A stretch of 11,562 nt of DNA from an uncultured Synechococcus sp. (GTDB lineage Bacteria; Cyanobacteriota; Cyanobacteriia; PCC-6307; Cyanobiaceae), in NCBI GenBank assembly GCA_913020095.1, contig CAJWAH010000033.1:1-11562 (forward strand). The letters are read 5' to 3'. How positions within the stretch are numbered: position 1 is the stretch's first letter; each line of letters starts with the position of its first letter. Of the stretch, positions 5,765 through 11,562 are shown in pieces. The position numbers and the translations under genes are program-made. The notes beneath the pieces are model-generated. The model searched no databases, was not told where the DNA came from, and worked only from the letters and a program-made list of their open reading frames with translations.

Positions 5765-6493
5765 ATGGCCAAACAGCAGACCATCTGGGTGGTCGACGAT
5801 GACTCAGAACTGCGGCAGCTGCTGAGCACCTACCTCAGCGAGCAGGGCTATGAGGTGCGCACCCTTAACGACGGCAAGCAGTTCACAGCACGTCTGGAGT
5901 TTCAGCGCCCTGATTTGGTGGTGCTCGATTTGATGATGCCCGGTGACGACGGGCTGACGATTTTGCGGCGCCTGCGCGACGGCGGTGATGATCTGCCGGT
6001 GGTGATGCTCACAGCACGCGGCGAAGCTGTGGACCGAATCATTGGCCTCGAGCAGGGCGCTGATGACTACCTGGCCAAGCCATTCATGCCGCGGGAGCTC
6101 TCCGCTCGCATTGAGGCGGTGTTGCGGCGGCGCGGTGCCGTGCCCGCTGGCACGCCGGTGGCCGATGGCGAGGTGATCGCCTTTGGCAACAACAGCCTCG
6201 ACCTTTCGGCGCGCACCCTCGAATGCGATGGGGAACCGGTGGTGATCACCAGCGGCGAATTTGGCTTGCTGGCCGCCTTTGTGCAAAACCCCCACCGCCC
6301 CCTGTCGCGGGAGCGGCTGATCGAATTAGCCCGCGGCCCAAGCAGTGAAACCGATAGCCGCAGCATGGACGTGCAGGTCTCACGCGTGCGCAAATTGATC
6401 GAGCCCGATCCCAGCCGTCCCCGCTACCTGCAAACCGTTTGGGGCTATGGCTACGTGTTCGTTCCCGATGGCGAACCGCGTCAGAAGAGCTGA
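5765..6493 (+). CDS. ompR-like: OmpR-type response regulator
   Basis: A 242-residue DNA-binding response regulator. The receiver domain (about 5-120) has the acidic pocket D11-D13, the phospho-acceptor D55 in LVVLDLMMPG, T83, Y102 and K105, all at the same positions as in E. coli OmpR. The winged-helix domain (about 137-235) ends with SRVRKLIEPDP and RYLQTVWGYGYVFVPDG, again very close to OmpR, as are GEAVDRIIGLEQGADDY and ITSGEFGLL. It should bind DNA as a dimer when phosphorylated by the kinase encoded 34 bp downstream. In enterobacteria this protein answers to osmolarity and acid; its targets here are unknown. It is distinct in pattern from the usual cyanobacterial regulators RpaA, RpaB and SphR. 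ATG 5765 has no good ribosome binding site. Confidence 0.92.
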   Translation: MAKQQTIWVVDDDSELRQLLSTYLSEQGYEVRTLNDGKQFTARLEFQRPDLVVLDLMMPGDDGLTILRRLRDGGDDLPVVMLTARGEAVDRIIGLEQGADDYLAKPFMPRELSARIEAVLRRRGAVPAGTPVADGEVIAFGNNSLDLSARTLECDGEPVVITSGEFGLLAAFVQNPHRPLSRERLIELARGPSSETDSRSMDVQVSRVRKLIEPDPSRPRYLQTVWGYGYVFVPDGEPRQKS

Positions 6494-6527
6494 CCAAGCT
6501 GCTGAACGCGTCTAGGTTCTGCGGCGA

Positions 6528-7814
6528 ATGACGCGTTCCATTTCAGCCCGCTCCAACCGCTTGCCCTCCGCTGGATTGTTGCTGCGGCTGGGCCTGTTTT
6601 TGCTGCTCAGCTGGGGGGGCAGTTTGGTGGTGCTGCAACTGCTGCTGGGCCAACGCCTCGATCGCGCTCGCATGGTGCAGATGGGCCGCGACTTGGCCAG
6701 CAACGTTCGGCTCAGTGAAGTGGCCTTGGAGCAATTCCCGCCCTCGGTGGTCTCAGAGCTCAGCGGCCTAGCCATGGTGACCGGCGATCAACCCGCACCA
6801 GCTGGCGATAGCGAATTGGAGGGCCGTGCCCGGGAGCTGCGCTTTGAGCTGTGCCGCCGCTTGCCCTATTGCCCTGAAGTCTCCCCCACCTTGAACCCCG
6901 GTCATGGGGTGTGGGTGGAGCTGCTCAATCCCCTCGAGCAGGTGTGGCTGTTTGCGCCGCTGCCACCGAACAAGTGGTGGCCGCCCGACCCCCTGCTCGC
7001 GTCGTTGTCATTAATCAGCGGCAGCGTGATTGCCGGTGGTTTTTTTCTGCTCTTGGAAGTGCAGCGGCCCTTGCGCAGGCTGGAGCGTGCTTTAGCGAGG
7101 GTGGGCCTAGAAGAGCGCCCAGCCCCGGTTCCCCAAGAGGGGGCTGGAGAAGTGCAGCGCTTGAGTCGGCGCTTCAACGCGATGCTGGCGCGGCTGCAAC
7201 GCAGTGAAGAAGAACGGGCCACGATGCTCGCTGGCATCGCCCACGACCTCAAAAGCCCGATCACGCGACTGCGCTTGCGTCTGGCCGTGGAGGGCAATAG
7301 TCCGCAGGCGGAAGCTGATCTCGATGCCCTGGAGCGCATTACCGGGCAGTTTTTGCTGTTTGCCGGTGGCGGACAGAGCGAAGAACGGGTGCTGCTGCCG
7401 CTGCATGGCCTGCTCGGGGAGGTGTTGGCCCGCTACGACCAACAACCGGTGGACTTGGAACTCGAGGAGTTCCAAGCGCGGGTGCAGCCGGTGGCCTTGG
7501 GGCGCGCCATTGCCAATTTGGTCGACAATGCCCTCTCCTATGGCGAACCACCGGTTGTGGTGCGTTTGCAGCGGGAAGGGGATTGGCTGCTGATTGCCAT
7601 TGAGGACCAAGGCCAAGGCATTGATCCCGCCCTGCGCGATCAAGCCCTGATGCCATTTCAACGTCTCGATGCCTCCAGGGGCGGCAGCGGCCACTGCGGC
7701 CTCGGCCTGGCCATCGCCGCGCGGGTGGTGGAAGTCCATGGCGGGCGGCTTGAGCTTCGCGACCCGCCCGGGGGGGGCTTCAGCGTTTGCCTGCTGCTGC
7801 CAGCAATGGGCTGA
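6528..7814 (+). CDS. envZ-like: EnvZ-like sensor histidine kinase
   Basis: A 428-residue inner-membrane kinase and partner of the upstream OmpR-type regulator. A basic N-terminus is followed by helix 1 (about 17-40), an extracytoplasmic domain (about 41-155, with C109 and C115), helix 2 (about 156-178), a HAMP linker, then HisKA with the phospho-acceptor H239 in GIAHDLKSPITRLRLRL, an EnvZ-type H-box. The ATPase domain shows the N-box (N330, N334 in ANLVDNALSYG), G1 (DQGQGI), the F-box region (PFQRLD) and G2 (GLGLAIA). The usual roles are autophosphorylation on His, transfer to regulator D55, and phosphatase activity. The extracytoplasmic domain has no family I recognise, so the signal is unknown. 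Near the end an 8-G tract (7770-7777) encodes part of PPGGG; the following small ORF lies in the frame a -1 slip would reach. Confidence 0.92.
   Translation: MTRSISARSNRLPSAGLLLRLGLFLLLSWGGSLVVLQLLLGQRLDRARMVQMGRDLASNVRLSEVALEQFPPSVVSELSGLAMVTGDQPAPAGDSELEGRARELRFELCRRLPYCPEVSPTLNPGHGVWVELLNPLEQVWLFAPLPPNKWWPPDPLLASLSLISGSVIAGGFFLLLEVQRPLRRLERALARVGLEERPAPVPQEGAGEVQRLSRRFNAMLARLQRSEEERATMLAGIAHDLKSPITRLRLRLAVEGNSPQAEADLDALERITGQFLLFAGGGQSEERVLLPLHGLLGEVLARYDQQPVDLELEEFQARVQPVALGRAIANLVDNALSYGEPPVVVRLQREGDWLLIAIEDQGQGIDPALRDQALMPFQRLDASRGGSGHCGLGLAIAARVVEVHGGRLELRDPPGGGFSVCLLLPAMG
7770..7777 (+). repeat. G8 homopolymer near the end of the kinase gene
   Basis: Eight consecutive G residues within the GGG codons of the kinase C-terminus. 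A one-base insertion, or a -1 ribosomal or transcriptional slip, moves reading into the frame that stays open through 8056 and includes the following 63-residue ORF. The tract is visible; slippage is only a possibility. Confidence 0.9.
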
Positions 7815-7864
7815 CGCAGCGCCAAGCGCGATCCACACTGAGCTCAACAGCCTCCATCAGCACT

Positions 7865-8056
7865 GTGGACGCAGTTCCTCCGTGGCCCATTCCTGGTTTG
7901 CCTTGGTCGCAGGCGGCCGCTGTTGAGTTGCCGGCCCTGCTGCGCGAGCCCAGCGAACGGCGGTTGCGCCATGAAGGGTTGCTCTACCAGTGCCAAATGC
8001 TCAACCCCAATCAGGGCCGTAGCCCTGAGGTCTGCTGGAACGATCACTGGCGATGA
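7865..8056 (+). CDS. Hypothetical 63-residue protein upstream of a phosphoesterase
   Basis: I do not recognise this family. The best independent start is GTG 7865, 50 bp after the kinase stop; no ribosome binding site is visible. The frame stays open back into the kinase gene, to TTG 7787 and beyond. The protein has a Pro/Trp-rich N-terminus (VPPWPIPGLPW), a charged helix (LLREPSERRLRHEG) and a C-terminus with LLYQCQMLNPNQGRS and WNDHWR. It has no membrane segment. Its stop overlaps the phosphoesterase start by ATGA (8053-8056), good evidence that the frame is really translated and coupled to that gene. Confidence 0.6.
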   Translation: MDAVPPWPIPGLPWSQAAAVELPALLREPSERRLRHEGLLYQCQMLNPNQGRSPEVCWNDHWR

Positions 8057-8832
8057 GCCTGCCGCATCGCTGCCTGTTTCTCAGTGATCTGCATCTGGGC
8101 ACAGGCCGCACCCGAGCGAGCGCCCTATGGACGCTGCTGCAACGAGAACCCAGCGAGCGGGTGGTGCTGGTGGGCGACATCCTGGACCTCACCAGCTGGC
8201 AGCAACGGCAACCTCGGTTTTCCAAAGCGGAGTGGCAGGTGCTGCAGTGGTTGCTGCAGCGCCATCGCGCCGGAGAGTTGGTGTGGCTGCTAGGCAACCA
8301 CGAACAACCCTTGCGCGATTGGCTTGGAACATCCGCCGCTTGCAGCTGGATCAGCGAGCAGCTGACCTACACCAGCCTGCATGGCCAGAGGCTGCTGGTG
8401 ACCCACGGTGATCAGCTCGACTGCCAAGCGATCAGCTTCAACCGGGGCGAAGAACTCGCGATTCGACTGTGTCATCGCCTCGAGAGCCAGCATCTGCGCT
8501 GGAATCTCAAACTGCCCAGCCCGAGTGCGCTGGCCATGGGCACCACGGGCGGACGGCGCCTGATCAGCCGGTTTCACAGTGCCCAGCTCGAAGCAGCACG
8601 CCAAGCAGGCGTCGATGGCATCATCTGCGGCCATAGCCATGGAGCAGTCCTCGAGCAGCGCGACGGGTTGCTGCTGATCAACACCGGTTGCTGGACCCAT
8701 CCCCCTGGCACCGTGGTGGTGGAGACCGCCTGCGGCAGCTGGGAGCTGCTGAGTGGCAGCGGAGGACGCCAGCAATGGCACCCAGAGGCAGCCTCAGGGC
8801 ACACCAACGTCTCCAGTGTCAGAGCCGACTAG
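8053..8832 (+). CDS. Metallophosphoesterase, LpxH-like superfamily member
   Basis: A 259-residue calcineurin-like phosphoesterase with a complete two-metal site: SDLHLG (D12, H14), GDILD (D42), GNHE (N82, H83), THGDQLD (H118) and GHSH (H194, H196), followed by NTGCW. The order and spacing, and the single compact domain, resemble the UDP-2,3-diacylglucosamine pyrophosphatase group, which makes lipid X in lipid A synthesis. However, E. coli LpxH has GNRD where this has GNHE, so substrate assignment is uncertain and another phosphodiester is possible. The last about 25 residues are polar and probably unstructured. ATG 8053 overlaps the preceding 63-residue ORF by ATGA. A weak AGCTC/GAGCT hairpin begins at the stop codon; no convincing terminator follows. 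Confidence 0.87.
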   Translation: MSLPHRCLFLSDLHLGTGRTRASALWTLLQREPSERVVLVGDILDLTSWQQRQPRFSKAEWQVLQWLLQRHRAGELVWLLGNHEQPLRDWLGTSAACSWISEQLTYTSLHGQRLLVTHGDQLDCQAISFNRGEELAIRLCHRLESQHLRWNLKLPSPSALAMGTTGGRRLISRFHSAQLEAARQAGVDGIICGHSHGAVLEQRDGLLLINTGCWTHPPGTVVVETACGSWELLSGSGGRQQWHPEAASGHTNVSSVRAD

Positions 8833-9200
8833 CTCTAAACGGCACATCCAGGGAGCTGTTTTGTGATGTCATGAACTGAGTACTTATGCGGCACATGACG
8901 GTTGAAATCTGAAGCGCCTTGATTAAGGTCATTGTTTCCGACATTGTCTTGAATCGGAAGAAACCTGGGAGCCAGCCGAGGTAACCCCTCGCCAGAGGAT
9001 ATTTTCCGGGCGAACTGACACCGGCTTTAAGCCAGGCCAGTGGCCGCCAAAAGCGAAGCAGCCATCAACAGAGCGCGGCCCTTTTGACCTGCCAAAGCGG
9101 GTTTCAGCACGATTCGAACGCTGGGCAGCAACCTGGAGAACTGGATTCAGCCATGGGCGAAACCCTTTGACGCAGAAGGGGTTTGCGGTGGCAGATGAAA
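8833..9200. other. 368-bp non-coding stretch rich in short inverted repeats
   Basis: No convincing gene in either strand. Visible structure: CCTT-gatt-AAGG at 8917-8928; a CATTGT direct repeat 12 bp apart (8930 and 8942); a TTCCGA/TCGGAA hairpin at 8936-8959; CGAGG-taacc-CCTCG at 8977-8991; GGCT-tta-AGCC at 9023-9033 directly followed by GGCC-agt-GGCC at 9035-9045; and an A/G-rich stem near 9158-9187. A CGGCACAT direct repeat lies near 8841 and 8889. It could hold a small RNA, the 3' trailer of tRNA-Ser, or decayed sequence. I checked for signs of tmRNA, SRP RNA, RNase P RNA and a cobalamin riboswitch and saw none. Confidence 0.5.
9158..9187 (-). other. Stem-loop 14 nt downstream of tRNA-Ser
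   Basis: AAACCCTT (9160-9167) pairs with AAGGGGTTT (9176-9184) with one bulged G and an 8-base loop, and two further outer pairs form across a second bulge. On the minus strand it begins 14 bases after the tRNA-Ser discriminator base. No T-run follows, so it is a poor intrinsic terminator; a 3'-processing or decay-stopping hairpin of the tRNA precursor is possible. Confidence 0.35.
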
Positions 9201-9285
9201 CGGAGGGGGTGGGATTCGAACCCACGGAAGCTCTCACTTCGCCGGTTTTCAAGACCGGAGCCATCAACCACTCGACCACCCCTCC
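9201..9285 (-). tRNA. trnS-UGA: tRNA-Ser (anticodon UGA)
   Basis: An 85-nt class II tRNA read on the minus strand. The acceptor stem pairs 9285-9279 with 9208-9202 (GGAGGGG with CCCCTCC), with G as discriminator base at 9201, as expected for serine. The anticodon arm is CCGGT, loop CTTGAAA, ACCGG, giving anticodon TGA, which reads UCA and other UCN codons. The long variable arm (GAAG, loop, CTTC) is characteristic of tRNA-Ser. The T arm is GTGGG-TTCGAAT-CCCAC. CCA is not encoded. All stems pair, so the gene looks functional. Confidence 0.97.
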
Positions 9286-9318
9286 AAGCCAACACCTGCG
9301 CGAGGTGCGGTGATCGGA

Positions 9319-9343
9319 TTTTGCCACAGGCAGAAGGGCAAAA
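9319..9343. repeat. 7-bp inverted repeat upstream of tRNA-Ser
   Basis: TTTTGCC (9319-9325) and GGCAAAA (9337-9343) flank an 11-base spacer, 34 bp before the tRNA 5' end and about 80 bp before the ATG of the 58-residue ORF on the other strand. A second, CACCT/AGGTG hairpin (from about 9292) lies between it and the tRNA. These may belong to the tRNA promoter region or be a divergent regulatory site; no clear -10/-35 pair is seen. Confidence 0.3.
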
Positions 9344-9422
9344 GCCCAGGAGCAGCAGCAGAGTCTCAAGCAAGTCTCACGAGACAGAACGGCACGGTGG
9401 AAGTGGTCGCCCCCGCCGCGTC

Positions 9423-9599
9423 ATGTCTGTTCTCAACACCGATTTTCTGGCCATTCGCACCCGGCACCTGGCTGAAATGATTCAGACCCTGCCGGACTCT
9501 GCATGCCCAGAACATCAATGCAATCGCTGCAATGAACTCCTGCAGCAGCTGGTCAGCGCGCTCGACACGCTGACCTTGATGGAGCAAAGCGGGACTTAA
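9423..9599 (+). CDS. Hypothetical 58-residue protein with a Cys cluster
   Basis: Not recognised. It starts at ATG 9423 (no clear ribosome binding site) and ends at TAA 9597-9599. It is mostly helical (LAIRTRHLAEMIQTL, then NELLQQLVSALDTLTLMEQ) with a central CPEHQCNRCNE containing three cysteines (CxxxxCxxC) and a His, which could bind a metal, though a fourth ligand is unclear. It converges on nrdJ, and both stop codons lie within the same TTAA. Evidence for a real gene is its clean open frame in an otherwise unassigned gap, its fit against the nrdJ stop, and its plausible composition. Confidence 0.6.
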   Translation: MSVLNTDFLAIRTRHLAEMIQTLPDSACPEHQCNRCNELLQQLVSALDTLTLMEQSGT

Positions 9600-11562
9600 C
9601 CCTGCTTGGCCAGCGGCAACAGGCACTTGTCAGAGTCACAACCAGCCGGACCGGCTTCCACCAGTTCGCCTTGGTCGTAACGCTGCAATGCCTCAAAGAA
9701 GTCGCTGGTGCTGCGGCGCTTGATCACCTCAGCCTGCAGCTCCTCGTAGCCAGCCTGGCTGATGGGCTCAAACGGCAAGCGGGGGAAGGTGGCGTTGGCA
9801 TCGAAACGAGCCAACAGAGCCGCGGAGATGTAGCCCTTGCCTTCGCCAATGGAGGCGTGGATGGCCTCAGCCAGAGGCTCAATCTCATTCTCACGGAATT
9901 CGATCGTGGCTGAGGTGTTGTGCGCCGTGTAGTGCTGCTGCACCTGCATGTAGAAGTCGAACTGAGCCATTGCGGAGAAGTTGTTGATCTCCACCTGATC
10001 AGCGCCAGGAAGATTGGCCCAGCTCACTTCGGTGGGGATCTCCACCAGCCATTCGGTGCAACGGGGATCGAACGGATCATCGAGAAGGCGACCCTGCTCA
10101 TCCTTATCGGACTGGGACGGCACGATCGAGTAGCCGTAGTCCATGCAAGCCATGGCCACGGGGTCGTTCTTGCGGAACGTGATGCGGCGGATGAAGCGCT
10201 GAGCTTTGGGGGGATGCCAGCCAGGAGCGGCACCGGTCAGCAGGCTCTTGGTGCCAGCCGGCTGAACCGTGGTGCAGCGGTTGGGGCGACGCAGCCCATG
10301 GCGATCGCAGTAATCCCACACCGCCTCATTGACGGTGGTTTTCCAGCGGCTCAGGTAAGCGGCCTCTTGCTCTTTGAACGCCAATCCCTCAGCGGTCTCA
10401 GGGCGACCAGCAGCCCACCACTCCAGCCACGGGGTGCCAAAGGCATGCACGAAGAAGTCGAACAGGCCGGTGAAGCTCACACCAACGATGGGATCCCAAG
10501 CGCGGCTCTGGCGGTAACGCTCCACCTCAAAGCGGTGATTCAACAGGCAGGCCACCGAGAGGCCCGCGGCGCGGAAAGCATCGCTTTGACCTTCCAGATC
10601 ATCGGGGTCTAGGCGGTTGAGATGAACCTCAGCCAGGTTGCAGTGGAAGTCAGCACCGAGGATTTCACCGCAAGGGTTGAGGCCATAGCGGCCTAAACGG
10701 TGCTCCAGCTCAGCCTCAGTGATCTCCGGGTGGTTGAGCTGCAGCCAACGGCCAGCTTCCTGGCGGCCCTGCTCGCAATAGATCTCTTGGAACTCCTGGC
10801 GCAGTTCAGCCGTGGTGAGCAGATCGGCGTTGGAGCGAGCAATCGCTTCGGGAGCAAATTGAATCGCACCCTCACCAGATTGGAACTGCTTGGTGACCGC
10901 CTCTTGCACCACCTCAAGGCTGGGGCGGGTGTGGAAGACGCGGGTGTGATTGGCCATGCGCAGGGCATCGCGCTCAGGGTCGATACGCCAATTGCCATCG
11001 CTGTCCTGCTGCCAAAGATTTTCTTTGGCGCCGGCAGCAGCGGTGTCGGCTGAAGCGAACTGACGCATGCCAGCGCTGCGGCGAATGTTGCCGGCAACGA
11101 TCGTTACAGCGGCCTCATCAATCAGCAGGCAGCACTCGACCGAGGTGAGCTGGCGGCCACGGGCGTTGTTGAGGATCTGGGCCACCCGGCCATAGAGATC
11201 CTTGAGCTTGACCGGGTTGGCCATGCCACCAAAACCCTTGAGGGTTTCACCAACCGGGCGCACATCAGAGAGGTCGACCTCGATTTCAACGGGGCCGCTG
11301 AAACGCTCATCGCTGCTGAGCTGCAGCAACAGCTGATAGCTGTCCACCCAACCGCGGCGGGTGTCACCCACCTTGATGTGAACTTTGTGGCCCTCAATGC
11401 TGTGGGAGGTGGACTCTTGGCGCTCTGCAGCAGGGGTTGCGCCGATGTTGCTGACGCCCAAGACGCGCAGCTCGTTGCGCACAACCGGAAGCCGCTCCAC
11501 CAGGTGGGGCTCGATGATGGCGCCGGTGCCGCAGCCCATCATCGCCAGGTCCATCATCAGAC
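9596..11562 (-). CDS. nrdJ: Adenosylcobalamin-dependent ribonucleotide reductase, class II monomeric (5' end outside window)
   Basis: Reduces ribonucleoside triphosphates to deoxyribonucleotides using adenosylcobalamin as radical source, in the cytosol, for DNA synthesis. About 655 C-terminal residues are visible; comparison with the roughly 740-residue Lactobacillus enzyme suggests about 100 or more are missing. The active-site motif NPCGEI (Cys codon 10670-10672) carries the thiyl-radical Cys and catalytic Glu, followed ten residues on by a second Cys in FHCNLAE. RPVGETLKGFGG and QPAGTKSLLTGAAPGWHP (nucleotide-phosphate loop) are present. The C-terminal CDSDKC pair is the expected redox shuttle to thioredoxin. 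No intein or frameshift is seen in the visible part. It implies the cell makes or acquires a cobalamin. Its TAA stop overlaps the stop of the convergent 58-residue ORF. Confidence 0.94.
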   Translation of the reverse strand, partial: LMMDLAMMGCGTGAIIEPHLVERLPVVRNELRVLGVSNIGATPAAERQESTSHSIEGHKVHIKVGDTRRGWVDSYQLLLQLSSDERFSGPVEIEVDLSDVRPVGETLKGFGGMANPVKLKDLYGRVAQILNNARGRQLTSVECCLLIDEAAVTIVAGNIRRSAGMRQFASADTAAAGAKENLWQQDSDGNWRIDPERDALRMANHTRVFHTRPSLEVVQEAVTKQFQSGEGAIQFAPEAIARSNADLLTTAELRQEFQEIYCEQGRQEAGRWLQLNHPEITEAELEHRLGRYGLNPCGEILGADFHCNLAEVHLNRLDPDDLEGQSDAFRAAGLSVACLLNHRFEVERYRQSRAWDPIVGVSFTGLFDFFVHAFGTPWLEWWAAGRPETAEGLAFKEQEAAYLSRWKTTVNEAVWDYCDRHGLRRPNRCTTVQPAGTKSLLTGAAPGWHPPKAQRFIRRITFRKNDPVAMACMDYGYSIVPSQSDKDEQGRLLDDPFDPRCTEWLVEIPTEVSWANLPGADQVEINNFSAMAQFDFYMQVQQHYTAHNTSATIEFRENEIEPLAEAIHASIGEGKGYISAALLARFDANATFPRLPFEPISQAGYEELQAEVIKRRSTSDFFEALQRYDQGELVEAGPAGCDSDKCLLPLAKQG

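Noticed and set aside
7107..7847. 246-residue minus-strand open frame antisense to the histidine kinase
   Set aside because: The plus strand has all kinase motifs in order; the antisense product is low-complexity, rich in Gln and His, and matches nothing.
8831..8870. Terminator after the phosphoesterase (AGCTC/GAGCT hairpin followed by GTTTT)
   Set aside because: Only five base pairs with a 17-base loop and a broken T-run; too weak to list as a terminator.
8833..9200. Cobalamin riboswitch, considered because nrdJ is B12-dependent
   Set aside because: No convincing B12 box or core elements in order, and nrdJ is read toward this region, not away from it.
8833..9200. Permuted (two-piece) tmRNA, SRP RNA or RNase P RNA
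   Set aside because: No sequence encoding a tmRNA tag peptide and none of the conserved core sequences of these RNAs was seen on either strand.
8929..9369. 146-residue minus-strand open frame crossing the tRNA-Ser gene
   Set aside because: It runs straight through a complete tRNA on the same strand and shows no protein-like features.
9920..10612. 230-residue plus-strand open frame inside nrdJ
   Set aside because: It is antisense to the active-site region of a clearly coding gene; a shadow of codon bias.
1..11562. CRISPR array, insertion sequence, prophage, toxin-antitoxin or defence genes
   Set aside because: No regularly spaced repeats, transposase or integrase motifs, or paired toxin-antitoxin genes; all larger genes belong to housekeeping or cyanobacterial families.

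Overview
The window reads as core chromosome of a high-GC marine or brackish picocyanobacterium (Synechococcus/Cyanobium type). The evidence is the end of a magnesium chelatase H subunit, a high-light-inducible (Hli) protein, cyanobacteria-specific families (DUF2949, and the DUF3038/DUF4335 pair), a monomeric B12-dependent ribonucleotide reductase, and very tight packing with 4-bp ATGA overlaps and gaps of 2-4 bp between convergent genes. I see no phage, transposon, CRISPR or defence system.

Layout, left to right. 1-618: chlH 3' end, then hli behind a promoter region carrying repeats that look like RpaB (HLR1) boxes. The hli gene ends in a near-perfect intrinsic terminator whose T-run touches the ATG of a UbiH-type FAD monooxygenase (684-1847). 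1933-2681: a DUF2949 protein converging on adenine phosphoribosyltransferase (apt). 2792-4677: a rightward string of DUF3038, DUF4335, an unknown 95-residue protein and a small two-helix membrane protein; the first three are joined by ATGA overlaps. 4682-5577 (minus strand): a secreted four-EF-hand protein followed 2 bp later by a deaminase that resembles the yeast-type cytosine deaminase rather than TadA. 5765-7814: a two-component pair whose regulator matches enterobacterial OmpR residue for residue in its active site, with an EnvZ-like kinase. 7865-8832: a 63-residue unknown protein overlapping an LpxH-like metallophosphoesterase. 8833-9200: a 368-bp non-coding stretch with many short inverted repeats. 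9201-9285: tRNA-Ser(UGA), minus strand. 9423-9599: a 58-residue Cys-containing unknown protein whose stop codon shares TTAA with the stop of nrdJ (minus strand, runs off the right edge).

Functionally this is a mix of housekeeping genes: chlorophyll synthesis and photoprotection, quinone-type hydroxylation, purine and pyrimidine base salvage (Apt, deaminase), deoxynucleotide supply (NrdJ), envelope sensing (EnvZ/OmpR-like) and possibly envelope lipid metabolism (the phosphoesterase). Nothing clearly amounts to a new system. The points most worth checking are the yeast-type cytosine deaminase coupled to an exported EF-hand protein, the OmpR/EnvZ pair of proteobacterial character, a G8 tract that could join the kinase frame to the following small ORF, and the structured non-coding stretch beside tRNA-Ser.
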